Of a DNA stretch of 64,000 nt, positions 28,106 to 37,811 are shown piece after piece. Both the position numbers and the translations under genes were made by a program. The stretch is from Paraburkholderia bannensis NBRC 103871 (GTDB lineage Bacteria > Pseudomonadota > Gammaproteobacteria > Burkholderiales > Burkholderiaceae): positions 434,001 through 498,000 of the forward strand of contig NZ_BAYA01000005.1 of the NCBI RefSeq assembly GCF_000685015.1. Direction: 5' to 3'. Positions within the stretch are counted from its first letter, which is position 1, and each line of letters opens with the position of its first letter. The notes below the pieces were generated by a model, which was not told the DNA's origin, ran no database searches, and saw nothing but the letters and a program-made list of their open reading frames with translations.

Positions 28106-29530
28106 ATGCATCAGACTCTGACGCGCTTGCACAGCGATGTACCCGGGCTCGACCCGATTCTGGGCGGCGGCCTCATCGCCGGCTCCGCGTACATTCTTCA
28201 GGGGCGGCCCGGCGCCGGCAAAACCATTCTTGCCAACCAGATTGCCTTCGCGCAGGCCAGACAGGGCGGCAAGGTGCTCTACATCACGCTGCTCGCCGAA
28301 TCGCACGACCGTCTGTTCCAGTCGCTTTCAGCGCTCGCGTTCTATGACGCGGAACTCGTCGGCAAGGAAGTCACCTACCTGAGCCTCTTTCGCACGTTGC
28401 GTGTCGACGGACTGAGCGCGCTCGTCGACCTGCTGCGCAAGGAAATGGCGCGCCAGGGCACGACGATGCTGATTCTCGACGGCCTGCTCAACGCGCGCGA
28501 AAGCACGCACAGCTCGCTCGACGTGAAGGCCTTCGTGGCCGAATTGCAGGGCCACGCGGCATTCAGCGGTTGCACGGTGCTGTTCCTCACGAGCGCGCGC
28601 ATCGACGAATCCAGCCCCGAGCACACCATGGTCGACGGCGTGCTGCAGCTCGAAGAAGAACTGTTCGGCTCGCGCACGGTGCGCCGCATGCGCGTGTCGA
28701 AATCGCGCGGCAGCGCGTCGCTGGGCGGGCTGCATCACTACGAAATCAGCGATGCGGGCATTACGGTGTTTGCGCGCCTCGAATCGCTTTATGGCCGCCC
28801 CGTGGGGCAGGATCACGCGCCCAGCGAACGCGTCTCGTCGGGCGTCGACGAGCTGGATATCCGCATCAAGGGCGGCCTGCCCGCGTATTCGGCGACGGCA
28901 GTCGTGGGCCCGGGCGGCAGCGGCAAGACCAGTTTCGGCCTGAATTTCCTGCGCCTCGCCACGCCTGAAGAGCCCGCGCTGCACTTCGGTTTCTACGAGA
29001 CGCCTGCGCGTCTGGCCAGCAAGGCGGCGGCACTGGGCATCGACATGGATGCGCTGGTCGCGTCGGGCGCGCTGACCGTGCTGTGGAACCCGCTCACCGA
29101 AAACGTCATCGACAGTCTCGCTTACCAGCTGCTCGACGCGGTGCGGGCACGCAAAGTGCGGCGGCTCGTTATCGATGGTCTTGCCGGTTTCGAGCGGGCG
29201 AGCGTCGATAGCCACCGGTTCACCGAGTTTCTGGCCGCGCTCACCAACCAGCTGCGCGTCATGGACGTGACGACTGTCTGCACATGGGAGACCAAGGAGT
29301 TGAGCGCGACCACGATGAACACCGCTTCGCCCGAGGCGCTGAGCCTGTTCGACAACGTCATCGGCATGCAGCTCGAAGAGGCTGACGACGCGCTGTATCA
29401 GGGGATGAAGGTGATCAAGATTCGGGACAGCGCGTTTGCGCCCGCGCTGACCAAGCTCATCATTCCAGATGCCGCCTCGGTACTGATCAGGGACGCCAGC
29501 GCTGGGGTCTCCGACAAACCTTCCCTCTGA
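28106..29530 (+). CDS. KaiC-like double-domain RecA-fold ATPase
   Basis: A 474-residue protein with two KaiC/RadA-type ATPase domains. Walker A motifs are GRPGAGKT (residues 33-40) and GPGGSGKT (about 268-275); Walker B strands end TMLILDGLL and RLVIDGL. The paired glutamates after Walker A in cyanobacterial KaiC are reduced to single ones (LLAES, FYETP). The ATG at 28106 is chosen because DVPGLDPILGGG, the family start, follows at once. No kaiA or kaiB is present. It precedes a response regulator and a bacteriophytochrome kinase in the same direction, which suggests a light or redox signalling role rather than a clock. Confidence 0.88.
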   Translation: MHQTLTRLHSDVPGLDPILGGGLIAGSAYILQGRPGAGKTILANQIAFAQARQGGKVLYITLLAESHDRLFQSLSALAFYDAELVGKEVTYLSLFRTLRVDGLSALVDLLRKEMARQGTTMLILDGLLNARESTHSSLDVKAFVAELQGHAAFSGCTVLFLTSARIDESSPEHTMVDGVLQLEEELFGSRTVRRMRVSKSRGSASLGGLHHYEISDAGITVFARLESLYGRPVGQDHAPSERVSSGVDELDIRIKGGLPAYSATAVVGPGGSGKTSFGLNFLRLATPEEPALHFGFYETPARLASKAAALGIDMDALVASGALTVLWNPLTENVIDSLAYQLLDAVRARKVRRLVIDGLAGFERASVDSHRFTEFLAALTNQLRVMDVTTVCTWETKELSATTMNTASPEALSLFDNVIGMQLEEADDALYQGMKVIKIRDSAFAPALTKLIIPDAASVLIRDASAGVSDKPSL

Positions 29531-29597
29531 GAGCAGTCGCCGCCGCGCCATTGAGTCAGCCCTACGGGCTTGCGGCAGGCAACAAGAGTGAGCCGGA

Positions 29598-29984
29598 ATG
29601 ACGACCATCGTTGTAGTCGACGACGAAACCCTGATAACCGATTTTCTCGCCTTCTTCCTGGAGGACGCGGGCTATATCGTGCATGTCGCCCGTAACGGCG
29701 TGGAAGGCCTCGACCTCATCGGGCGCGTCGTGCCCGACGCGGTCATCACCGATTACATGATGCCCGCCATGTCGGGCCTCGAACTGGCGTACGCCCTCAA
29801 GGCGAACGCCGCACTCGCCCATATTCCCGTGATCCTGTCGAGCGCGGCGCTGGGCGCGTCGGCGCGCGCGCATCCGACGCTGTTCGCGGCGTTCCTCGAC
29901 AAACCCTATCCCGCGCGCAAGCTGCTGCAGACGCTCAGCACCCTGCTGGGCGCGCCCGACGGCGTGGACAACGGCGAGCAGTAG
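29598..29984 (+). CDS. Single-domain response regulator (CheY-like)
   Basis: A 128-residue receiver with no output domain. The acidic pocket is VVVDDE (Asp8, Asp9), the phosphoacceptor is Asp52 in VITDYMMPAMSG, and LDKPYPARK carries the conserved lysine. It lies between the KaiC-like ATPase and the phytochrome kinase. It is the likely phosphate receiver from that kinase, with the KaiC-like protein as possible partner or target (inference). Confidence 0.92.
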   Translation: MTTIVVVDDETLITDFLAFFLEDAGYIVHVARNGVEGLDLIGRVVPDAVITDYMMPAMSGLELAYALKANAALAHIPVILSSAALGASARAHPTLFAAFLDKPYPARKLLQTLSTLLGAPDGVDNGEQ

Positions 29985-30129
29985 CGCGGCCCCAACGCCC
30001 GCAGCGCCGGCCCCCGCCGGCTCGCCTTGAGTGCGCGATCGAACTGGCAAACCGCGGCGGCTTCGCGGACAATACGCGGAACATTACGGCAGGCCTTCCA
30101 CCCGAACACAGCGCGAACCTCATCACGAA

Positions 30130-32343
30130 GTGGACAAGCCCGAGATCAACGAAATCGTCGCGAACTGCGACAGCGAGCCCATTCATCTATTGGGCCGCAT
30201 CCAGCCGCACGGTGCGTTGCTGTGCTTCGACGCCGATGGCCGCCTCATCGCGCGCAGCGTCAACGCGCTCGCGTGGCTCGGCGCGGTGCCCGAAATCGGC
30301 GAATCGATCACCGACGCCCATCTAAGTCCGCTGTCGCGCCAGACGATCCGCGCCGCGCTCGCGGATCACGAGATGACGAGCGAGAGCGTCGAATGCAAGG
30401 GCGTGACCGGCGAGCGCTTCGACCTCATCATGCACTGGTCGGGCGACACGCTGGTGGTCGAATTCGAGCAGATCAGCCTGAAATCGCCGGCCGCCACGCA
30501 GTTTGCGCTGTTCGCGCAGCGCGCCATCCAGCGTTTGCAGGCCGCGCGCCACGACGACGTGCCGCAACTGCTGCAGGCCGCCGCCGAAGCGATCCGCGCG
30601 ATGACGGGCTTCGACCGCGTGATGGGCTACCGCTTCATGGCGGACGGCAGCGGCGAGGTGATCGCCGAGGCCAAACGCGACGATCTCACGCCCTATCTCC
30701 AGCAGCGCTATCCCGCCAGCGACATCCCGCAGCAGGCGCGCCGCCTCTACGTGCTCAACCCGATCCGCCAGATCGCCGATGTCAACGCGCAAGCCGTGGC
30801 GATCGAACCGGCCGTGCATCCCCAGTCGGGCGTGCCGTTCGACCTGAGCTATTCGGTGCTGCGCAGCGTCTCGCCGATCCACCTCGAATATCTGCGCAAC
30901 ATGGGCGTGGCCGCGTCCATGAGCGTGTCGATCGTGCGCGACGGGCAGTTGTGGGGCCTGTTCGCGTGCCATCACATGTCGCCGTATCGCGCCTCGCACG
31001 CCGTGCGGCTCTCGTCGACGGTGCTGACCCAGGTGGTCTCGATCCTGATTGCACAGATCGAGGCGCAGCACCGCGCCGAAGCCGATCGCCGCATCCACGA
31101 ACTGCGCACGCGCATCGCTGGCGAACTCGCGCAGGCCGAATCGCCGATCGCCGGTCTCGTGCGCGCCGCGCCCGAAATCGCCGCGCTGGTCGATTGCGAG
31201 GCCGTGGCGCTGGTGGTGGACAACGACGTGGTGATGCGCGGCAAGCCCACGGCAACCAGCCGCGAAACGCTGCTCGAACTCGCACAGCACGTGGCGAACA
31301 CACGCGTCGATCAATTCGCGAGCGCATGCGTGGGCGAAGCCCTGCCGCACGAACTTGCGCAAGGGCTGGCCGTTGGCCGTGTGGCGGGCTGCCTTGCGAT
31401 CCAGATGCTCGGCGACAGCCGCATCACCATCGTCTGGCTGCGCGACGAACTGGTCGAAACGATTCACTGGGCGGGGCCGCCCGACAAGGTCGTGGCGCAA
31501 GGGCCGAACGGCCCGCGTCTCACGCCGCGCGGCTCCTTCGAAGTCTGGAAGCAGACCGTCACGGGCCGCAGCCGCGATTGGAGCGAATTCGATCAGCTGG
31601 CCGCGCGCGAACTGCGCTCGATTCTGCAGGAAATCGCGCTCGTGCAGATGCGCGAGTCCGAGCGCGCCCGCACGACGCTGCTCGCCACGCTCGGCCACGA
31701 TCTGCGCGACCCGATCCAGACCATCAACATGGCGATGCTGCTGATGGGGCGCGGCCTGGCCTCGGGCAACGACACTGTCAAGCGCGTGGAAGGCTCGACG
31801 CGGCGCATGCAGTCGCTGATCGGCTATATCCTCGACGTGAGCCGCATCCGCTCGGGCATGGGGCTGGGCCTGAAGCGCGTCGACGTGGGGCTGCGCGAAT
31901 TGCTGGAGTCGGTGGCGGAGCAGACGCGTCTTGCGCATCCGGGCATGGCGCTGGAGATGCAACTGGGCTCCGACCTGGGCGACGCGCATATCGACGCCGA
32001 CCGCCTTGCGCAGGCCATCGCGAACCTGTTGGGCAATGCGCGCAAGCACGGCGACACGCGCGCGCCGGTCACGCTGACGGCGACGCTCGTGAACGGCGAT
32101 CCGTGCATCGAGATTCGCAACCGGCTGCTGGAGAAGCCGACGGTTCCGTTCGAGCGCCTGCTCGATCCGTTCAAGAGCGGCTCGCTCGACAATCCCGCCA
32201 ATCGCGGCGGCCTGGGGCTCGGGCTGTATATCGCGCAGGCCATCGTCAAAGGGCATGACGGCACGCTCACGGGCCGCTTTGCCGATGGCGAAGCGGTGAT
32301 ACGGATTGTGTTGCCGCGCGAGGGGGCGCAGGCGACGGAGTAA
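30130..32343 (+). CDS. bphP: Bacteriophytochrome-type sensor histidine kinase
   Basis: A ~737-residue red/far-red sensor. Order: PAS with Cys13 (NCDSEPIHLLGRIQPHG), the biliverdin-binding cysteine of bacterial phytochromes; GAF with PASDIP and RSVSPIHLEYLRNMGV; PHY; HisKA with His523 in TLGHDLRDP; HATPase with N-box NLLGNARKHG and GGLGLGLYIA. The usual G1 box (D-x-G) is not visible: the segment reads CIEIRNRLLEKPTVPFERLL. No ATG exists near the start. GTG at 30130 gives a normal N-terminus, and GTG at 30031 would add 33 atypical residues. The start is therefore uncertain. No heme oxygenase gene for biliverdin is in the window. Confidence 0.88.
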   Translation: MDKPEINEIVANCDSEPIHLLGRIQPHGALLCFDADGRLIARSVNALAWLGAVPEIGESITDAHLSPLSRQTIRAALADHEMTSESVECKGVTGERFDLIMHWSGDTLVVEFEQISLKSPAATQFALFAQRAIQRLQAARHDDVPQLLQAAAEAIRAMTGFDRVMGYRFMADGSGEVIAEAKRDDLTPYLQQRYPASDIPQQARRLYVLNPIRQIADVNAQAVAIEPAVHPQSGVPFDLSYSVLRSVSPIHLEYLRNMGVAASMSVSIVRDGQLWGLFACHHMSPYRASHAVRLSSTVLTQVVSILIAQIEAQHRAEADRRIHELRTRIAGELAQAESPIAGLVRAAPEIAALVDCEAVALVVDNDVVMRGKPTATSRETLLELAQHVANTRVDQFASACVGEALPHELAQGLAVGRVAGCLAIQMLGDSRITIVWLRDELVETIHWAGPPDKVVAQGPNGPRLTPRGSFEVWKQTVTGRSRDWSEFDQLAARELRSILQEIALVQMRESERARTTLLATLGHDLRDPIQTINMAMLLMGRGLASGNDTVKRVEGSTRRMQSLIGYILDVSRIRSGMGLGLKRVDVGLRELLESVAEQTRLAHPGMALEMQLGSDLGDAHIDADRLAQAIANLLGNARKHGDTRAPVTLTATLVNGDPCIEIRNRLLEKPTVPFERLLDPFKSGSLDNPANRGGLGLGLYIAQAIVKGHDGTLTGRFADGEAVIRIVLPREGAQATE

Positions 32344-32364
32344 ATGGCGGAGCTTCTCCGCCAT
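32344..32364. terminator. Hairpin between convergent phytochrome and CitE-like genes
   Basis: A perfect 9-bp stem ATGGCGGAG / CTCCGCCAT with a 3-base loop immediately after the phytochrome kinase stop and just before the end of the leftward CitE-like gene. It could serve both strands. Confidence 0.55.
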
Positions 32365-32370
32365 CCCTGC

Positions 32371-33228
32371 CTATCCCCCGCTCCCCTTGAGCGCCGCCGC
32401 CAGCGCGAGGATCCGTTGCGCGCGCAACAGCACCGGCCGGTCGACCATCTTGCCGTCCACCGTGATCGCACCGGCGCCCGCTTCGTTTGCCGCATCCGCC
32501 ACGCGCGCTGCCCACGCCAGATCCTGTTCGCTGGGGCGAAACACGCTGTGCACCGCCTCGACCTGCTTCGGATGAATGCAGAGTTTCGCCCCAAACCCCA
32601 GTCGCTTGCCATTGAGCGCATCGCGCTCGATACGCGCGATATCGTGGATATCGGGCGTCACGCCATCGACGGGTGTGTCGATCCCCGCCACGCGTGAAAT
32701 CAACGCAAGCTGGCTGCGATAGTGATTGAGCGGTTCGCCGTCGTCGGGCATGCCCATTTCGGCCATGAAATCGAGCGTGCCGAACATCAGCCGCTTCACG
32801 CACGGCGCCTTCGCAATCGCCATCGCGCCCCACATGCCCAGCGCGCTTTCGATCAGCGGATAGACGTTCACGCGGCGGCGCGCAAGCGCGACCGTCGCCG
32901 TGACGTCCTGGGCGCTTTCGGCCTTGGGCAGCACGATGCCGGCCACGCCGTCGAGCGCGCCCAGCTTCGCGTCCGCTTCGAACCAGGGTGTCGCACGGCC
33001 ATTGATGCGCACGAGCACCGGGTGCCTGCGCGAGACCCAGTTCGCGATGTTCTCGCGCGCCGCCTCCTTGGCCGAGGGCTCCACCGCATCTTCAAGGTCG
33101 ATGATGACGGCGTCCGCGCCGCTTTCCAGCGCGCGCTCGAAGCGCTCAGGCCGGCTGCCAGGCACGAACAGATACGATTGCGGCGAGAACGCGCTCAGCG
33201 CCGCTTCGTCGCGATGTTCAGAGGGCAT
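32371..33228 (-). CDS. CitE-like HpcH/HpaI family lyase
   Basis: A 285-residue TIM-barrel protein of the citrate lyase beta/malyl-CoA lyase group, which splits or forms carbon bonds of 3-hydroxy(acyl)-CoA thioesters using Mg2+. Motifs are YLFVPGSRPERFERALESGA, VIIDLEDAVEPSAK (metal and substrate ligands), PLIESALG and FGTLDFMAEMGM. The C-terminal GFGAKLCIHPKQVEAVHSVF is the thioester-site signature. The ATG at 33228 lies within the end of etfA (11-base overlap) and has GGAG in front. It is last in the leftward acyl-CoA operon. Confidence 0.88.
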   Translation of the reverse strand: MPSEHRDEAALSAFSPQSYLFVPGSRPERFERALESGADAVIIDLEDAVEPSAKEAARENIANWVSRRHPVLVRINGRATPWFEADAKLGALDGVAGIVLPKAESAQDVTATVALARRRVNVYPLIESALGMWGAMAIAKAPCVKRLMFGTLDFMAEMGMPDDGEPLNHYRSQLALISRVAGIDTPVDGVTPDIHDIARIERDALNGKRLGFGAKLCIHPKQVEAVHSVFRPSEQDLAWAARVADAANEAGAGAITVDGKMVDRPVLLRAQRILALAAALKGSGG

Positions 33229-34153
33229 GGCCAAGCTCCGGCACGACCGAGAACAGGTCGCCGACCAGACCGTAATCGGCCACGCTGAAAATCGGCGCTT
33301 CTTCGTCCTTGTTGATCGCGACGATCACCTTCGAGTCCTTCATGCCCGCGAGATGCTGGATCGCGCCCGAAATGCCCACGGCGATATAGAGCTGCGGCGC
33401 GACGATCTTGCCGGTTTGACCGACCTGATAATCGTTCGGCACGAAGCCCGCATCGACGGCTGCGCGCGACGCGCCAAGCGCTGCGTTGAGCTTGTCGGCG
33501 AGCGGCTCCAGCACTTGCGTGTAATTCTCGCCGCTGCCGAGGCCCCGGCCACCCGAGACGATGATCTTCGCGCTCGTCAGTTCGGGGCGGTCGAGCTTCG
33601 TGACTTCGCGCGCCACGAATTGCGACTTGCCGTTGTCGGCGGCTGCGTCAATCGTTTCGATGACTGCGTTGCCCCCTTCTGCGGGAGCCGCGTCGAATGC
33701 CGTCGTACGCACGGTGACGACCTTGACCGGATCGACCGATTGCACGGTGGCAATCGCGTTGCCCGCGTAGATCGGCCGCTCGAACGTATCCACGGCATTG
33801 ACCGCCGTGATGTCGCTGATCTGCGCGACGTCGAGCTTCGCGGCAATGCGCGGCGTGACATTCTTGCCCGCAGCCGTTGCAGGCGCCAGGATGTGCGAGT
33901 AGTTCTTCGCGATGCCCAGAACCGTCGCTTCGATATTTTCCGCGAGGCCTTGCGCAAGCTGCGGCGCGTCCGCCAGCAGCACCTTCGACACGCCTGCGAT
34001 CTTCGCAGCCGCATCGGCAGCCGCCTGTGCGTTGTGACCCGCGATCAGCACGTGCACGTCGCCGCCGATCTTTTGTGCCGCAGCGACCGTGTTCAGCGTT
34101 GCGGCCTTGATGCTTGCGTTATCGTGTTCAGCAATTACCAGCAGATTCGTCAT
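33218..34153 (-). CDS. etfA: Electron transfer flavoprotein alpha subunit
   Basis: A 311-residue ETF alpha subunit of the common fatty-acid-oxidation type. It starts [20 protein letters not shown]. The FAD domain has [56 protein letters not shown] and [18 protein letters not shown]. It sits 15 bases after etfB and overlaps the CitE-like gene. It would take electrons from an acyl-CoA dehydrogenase, but none is encoded in this window. Confidence 0.95.
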   Translation of the reverse strand: MTNLLVIAEHDNASIKAATLNTVAAAQKIGGDVHVLIAGHNAQAAADAAAKIAGVSKVLLADAPQLAQGLAENIEATVLGIAKNYSHILAPATAAGKNVTPRIAAKLDVAQISDITAVNAVDTFERPIYAGNAIATVQSVDPVKVVTVRTTAFDAAPAEGGNAVIETIDAAADNGKSQFVAREVTKLDRPELTSAKIIVSGGRGLGSGENYTQVLEPLADKLNAALGASRAAVDAGFVPNDYQVGQTGKIVAPQLYIAVGISGAIQHLAGMKDSKVIVAINKDEEAPIFSVADYGLVGDLFSVVPELGHAL

Positions 34154-34168
34154 TTTATTTCGCCCTCC

Positions 34169-34918
34169 TCACAGCACCCTGGCTTCGGTCTTCAGCTTCG
34201 CGACCAGCGTATTCACGTCGGCAACCTTCACGCCTGCGCTGCGCCTGGGCGGCTCTGCAACCTTGAGCGTCTTCAGACGTGGCGCAACGTCGACGCCCAG
34301 ATCCGCGGGCTTGATCGTTTCCAGCGGCTTCTTCTTCGCCTTCATGATGTTGGGCAGCGTGACGTAGCGCGGCTCGTTCAGGCGCAGATCGGTCGTCACG
34401 ACTGCGGGCAAGGAGAGCGCCAGGGTTTCCGCACCGCCATCGACTTCGCGCTCGACCGTCACGCGGCCATCGGCAACCGTGATTTTCGAAGCAAAGGTGG
34501 CTTGCGGCAGGTTCGCCAGCGCGGCGAGCATCTGGCCCGTCTGGTTCGAATCGTCGTCGATGGCCTGTTTGCCAAGCACGATCAACGAAGGCTGTTCCCG
34601 GTCGACCAGCGCTTTCAGCAGTTTCGCCACGGCGAGCGGCTGCAATTCGTCATCGGATTCGATCAAGACCGCGCGATCCGCACCGATGGCCAGCGCCGTG
34701 CGCAGCGTCTCCTGCGCCTGCGCGACACCGCACGACACGGCGATCACTTCCGTCGCCACGCCCGCTTCCTTCAGGCGCACCGCCTCTTCCACGGCGATTT
34801 CGTCGAACGGGTTCATCGAGAACTTCACATTGGCGACATCCACGCCCGTGCCATCCGACTTCACGCGCACCTTCACGTTGTAGTCGACAACACGCTTGAC
34901 CGGCACCACGATTTTCAC
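34169..34918 (-). CDS. etfB: Electron transfer flavoprotein beta subunit
   Basis: A 249-residue ETF beta subunit: [20 protein letters not shown] at the start, [18 protein letters not shown], then [17 protein letters not shown], the AMP-site signature of the housekeeping form. It pairs with the etfA directly downstream. The leftward neighbours and the upstream acyl-CoA ligase point to service in beta-oxidation-like steps. It is a separate lineage from the etfB at 22730-23503. Confidence 0.95.
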   Translation of the reverse strand: MKIVVPVKRVVDYNVKVRVKSDGTGVDVANVKFSMNPFDEIAVEEAVRLKEAGVATEVIAVSCGVAQAQETLRTALAIGADRAVLIESDDELQPLAVAKLLKALVDREQPSLIVLGKQAIDDDSNQTGQMLAALANLPQATFASKITVADGRVTVEREVDGGAETLALSLPAVVTTDLRLNEPRYVTLPNIMKAKKKPLETIKPADLGVDVAPRLKTLKVAEPPRRSAGVKVADVNTLVAKLKTEARVL

Positions 34919-35072
34919 TTTTGCTCCTCCACGCTGTCATTGCGCGCAATTCGATGACGCATTACACCGTGAGATCGCTTCGAACACCAACTATCGATTA
35001 ACTTTGCCGGTCATAGCCCGTGCCTATGGTGTGCCTGCGGCTGGCACGCGTCGCCGCTTCAGCCTCGCCGCT

Positions 35073-36755
35073 TCAGCCCCGTAATTCCCGCCGCAAGATC
35101 TTGCCCGTCACCGTCTTCGGCAACTCGTCGATGATCGCAACGATGCGCGGATACTTGTACGCCGCCATGCGCGCCTTGCAGAACTCGACCAGTTCTTCCG
35201 GCGTCGCGCTGGCCTGCGGCTTGAGGCTCACCACCGCCTTCACGGTCTCGCCGCGATAGCTGTCGGGCACACCCACCACTGCCGCCTCGCGCACGGCCGG
35301 ATGTGTGTACAGCACGTCCTCCACTTCGCGCGGCCAGACCTTGTAGCCGCCCGCGTTGATCATGTCCTTCTTGCGATCAACGAGATAGAACCAGCCCTGC
35401 TCGTCCATGAAGCCGACATCGCCGGTGCGAAAGAAGCCATCGACAATCGCTTTCGCGCTCTCCTGCGGCTTGTTCCAGTAGCCCGGCACGACCATCGGCC
35501 CGCGCGAGATGATCTCGCCCACTTCACCGACGGCGAGCGGCTGCCCCGACTCGTCGCCGATATACGACTCCACGTTGAAGGCCGGCACGCCGATCGACAG
35601 CGTGCCTGAGGCGGGATCGACAGGCGCATCGCTGCCGACCGGCACGACGTGCGTGGGCGAGTTCGTTTCGGTGAGGCCGTAGCCGTTGTGGATGTAGTGG
35701 CCAAAGCGCGTGCGAAAGGCCTCGATCACGCTCGGCGGAATGGGCGCGCCGCCCGAATAGATGCGCCGCATCGACGCGAAATGCTCGCGCGTCGCGCGCG
35801 CATCGTTCATCAGCGCGATAAAGACCGTGATTGCGCCGATGGTGAATTCGGGCTTGTGTTCGGCGATGGCGTCGAGAATCACGCCCGGTTCGAAGCGGAA
35901 CGCGAGCACGAGCGGCGCCGCGCAGATAAACGCTGCGCCCACGTGGCCGACCAGCCCGGTGATATGAAAGAGCGGCGCGACGCCAAGGATCGGTGCGCCT
36001 TCGCGCAGGCCGACCCAGTCGCGATACACCTGCGCGTTGAAGGCCACGTTGCCGTGCGTGTTCATCGCGCCTTTGGGCACGCCCGTCGTGCCCGAGGTGT
36101 AGACGAGCATGGCGAGATCGTCGCCACTGAGTTCGATGGCGGGCGGCTTCTGGCCGAGGTGCGCGTCGATTGCAGCGGCGAAGTCTTCGGCGCCTGCATG
36201 CGCGGCGGAGCGCGTCATGCCCGCGAAAAGGCGCGCATCGTTACGCGTCTGATAGTCGAGCGCCGATGTGGTCATGACCTGCGGCGCGACATGCGCTTCG
36301 CTACGCGCGGCGCGATCCGCTTCTTCCGCCAGCAGCGGGCGCACGACTTCCTCATACAGCACGCCATGGCACACCAGCACGCGCGCCTGCGAATCCGCGA
36401 GCAGCACACGCAACTCGCGCGCACGGTTCATCGGGTTGACGGGCACTGCAATCGCTCCGATCTTCCATGCCGCCACCAGCGCGATCACGAATTGCGGCAC
36501 GTTTTGCAGATAGATCGCGACCCGGTCGCCGCGCACGAGGCCGCGTTCGAGCCACGCACATGCAAGCGCATCGGACTGCCGGTCAAGTTCGGCATACGTC
36601 AGCGCACCATCGAAATACAGCAGCGCCTTGTTGTCCGGCGCACGCGCGACGGCGGCGCGAAACAGGCTCAATGCGTCGGGATAGTCCTGGGCAATCGTCG
36701 GCGTGTGGCCGCTCGCGTAATGGGCGAGCCACGGCTTGCTGGCATAGGGCGTCAT
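35073..36755 (-). CDS. Acyl-CoA ligase (AMP-binding, long-chain type)
   Basis: A 560-residue ANL-superfamily enzyme that activates a carboxylic acid to its CoA thioester with ATP. The P-loop is YTSGTTGVPKG near residue 230, followed by IHNGYGLTETNSPTHV, the A8 motif GWFYLVDRKKDMINAGGYKV and the catalytic lysine in KTVTGKILRR near the end. Length and motifs match long/medium-chain ligases. It lies downstream of the cyclase gene and upstream of etfBA in the leftward operon. A second, different ligase starts the divergent operon. Confidence 0.92.
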   Translation of the reverse strand: MTPYASKPWLAHYASGHTPTIAQDYPDALSLFRAAVARAPDNKALLYFDGALTYAELDRQSDALACAWLERGLVRGDRVAIYLQNVPQFVIALVAAWKIGAIAVPVNPMNRARELRVLLADSQARVLVCHGVLYEEVVRPLLAEEADRAARSEAHVAPQVMTTSALDYQTRNDARLFAGMTRSAAHAGAEDFAAAIDAHLGQKPPAIELSGDDLAMLVYTSGTTGVPKGAMNTHGNVAFNAQVYRDWVGLREGAPILGVAPLFHITGLVGHVGAAFICAAPLVLAFRFEPGVILDAIAEHKPEFTIGAITVFIALMNDARATREHFASMRRIYSGGAPIPPSVIEAFRTRFGHYIHNGYGLTETNSPTHVVPVGSDAPVDPASGTLSIGVPAFNVESYIGDESGQPLAVGEVGEIISRGPMVVPGYWNKPQESAKAIVDGFFRTGDVGFMDEQGWFYLVDRKKDMINAGGYKVWPREVEDVLYTHPAVREAAVVGVPDSYRGETVKAVVSLKPQASATPEELVEFCKARMAAYKYPRIVAIIDELPKTVTGKILRRELRG

Positions 36756-36848
36756 GAGCGCTCCGGCAGAATCGACGCGAGAGGGCGGCGCACGTCAGCG
36801 AAAGCCGCCAGCGCGCGCCGTATCGACATCAGGCAGGCGATGCTACGC

Positions 36849-37811
36849 CTACTTCACCACCACCGGATTGACCGGCGCGCCGCTGCCGCCCACCACCTTG
36901 AGCGGTGCAGCCGTGTAGAGGAACGACCATTGGCCGTCTTCGGCGCAATCGGCGGCGAGCGGATCGAGCTGCGCAATCTCCGTGAGCGTCACGCCCAGGT
37001 TGCGCATCAGCGCGTTATGCAGCGGCAGTGCCACGCCCGACACGGGATCGACGGTCACTTCGTTCGCGATGGTGTCGGTCACCAGGTTCGGAATCTCCAT
37101 CTTGTGGAACCAGTCGACCAGTTCGCGGCTGTGCGTCAGTCCGGGTTCGACGAAATTCTCGTAGAACTTCGCCTGGTCGCGCTCGTAGAACGAGCCGATC
37201 CAGCCCGTGCGGATCACGAGGATGTCGCGCTTTTCGATGCTCACGCCCTGCGCTTTCGCCGCCGCGAGCAGGTCTTCGTGCGTGAAGGTTTCACCCGGAT
37301 CGAGCACGTCCTTGCCGCGATGGCGCGCCATGTCGATCAGCACGCCGCGCCCCACTACGCCGCGTTCGGCGATAGGCAGCACGCTGGCCTTGTCGAGACC
37401 GCCAATGGTCGATTTCGCGTCGTAGCCGTTCCAGAGCTGGTCGTCGTACCAGACGTGACCCAGCGCGTCGTACTGCGTCGAGCCTTGCAGGTACATGATC
37501 ATCATGTCGTCGGCGTATTCGGCAAGGCCCGGAAACAGCGGGCCTTTGCCGCACATGTAATGGCCCTTGTCCATCACGTTGATGCGGCGCGCCTGCGAAC
37601 GTCCCGGCCAGACCGGGTCGCCCTTGGGGTGGCCCATCTGGATCTGCAGCGTAAAGGTCTTGCCCGAGCGCACCGATGCGACGCCGCGCAGCACCTCGGC
37701 CTGGGTCAGGTAGTTGAGCGAGCCGACTTCGTCGTCGCTGCCCCACTTGCCCCAGTTCTTCGGCGAATCTTCCAGCAGTTCGGCCACTTCGGGAACGTTC
37801 TTCGACTCCAT
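36849..37811 (-). CDS. Cyclase-family (kynurenine formamidase-like) hydrolase
   Basis: A 320-residue metal-dependent hydrolase of the cyclase/KynB family. QYDALGHVWYDDQLWNG provides the metal-binding Asp-His pattern (the HxGTHxD-like site). GVLIDMARHRG and ILVIRTGWIG are typical core strands. Members open cyclic imides, lactones or amides. It is the first gene of the leftward operon, facing the rightward ligase operon across 307 bases, so it may prepare the acid that the ligases activate (inference). Confidence 0.85.
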   Translation of the reverse strand: MESKNVPEVAELLEDSPKNWGKWGSDDEVGSLNYLTQAEVLRGVASVRSGKTFTLQIQMGHPKGDPVWPGRSQARRINVMDKGHYMCGKGPLFPGLAEYADDMMIMYLQGSTQYDALGHVWYDDQLWNGYDAKSTIGGLDKASVLPIAERGVVGRGVLIDMARHRGKDVLDPGETFTHEDLLAAAKAQGVSIEKRDILVIRTGWIGSFYERDQAKFYENFVEPGLTHSRELVDWFHKMEIPNLVTDTIANEVTVDPVSGVALPLHNALMRNLGVTLTEIAQLDPLAADCAEDGQWSFLYTAAPLKVVGGSGAPVNPVVVK

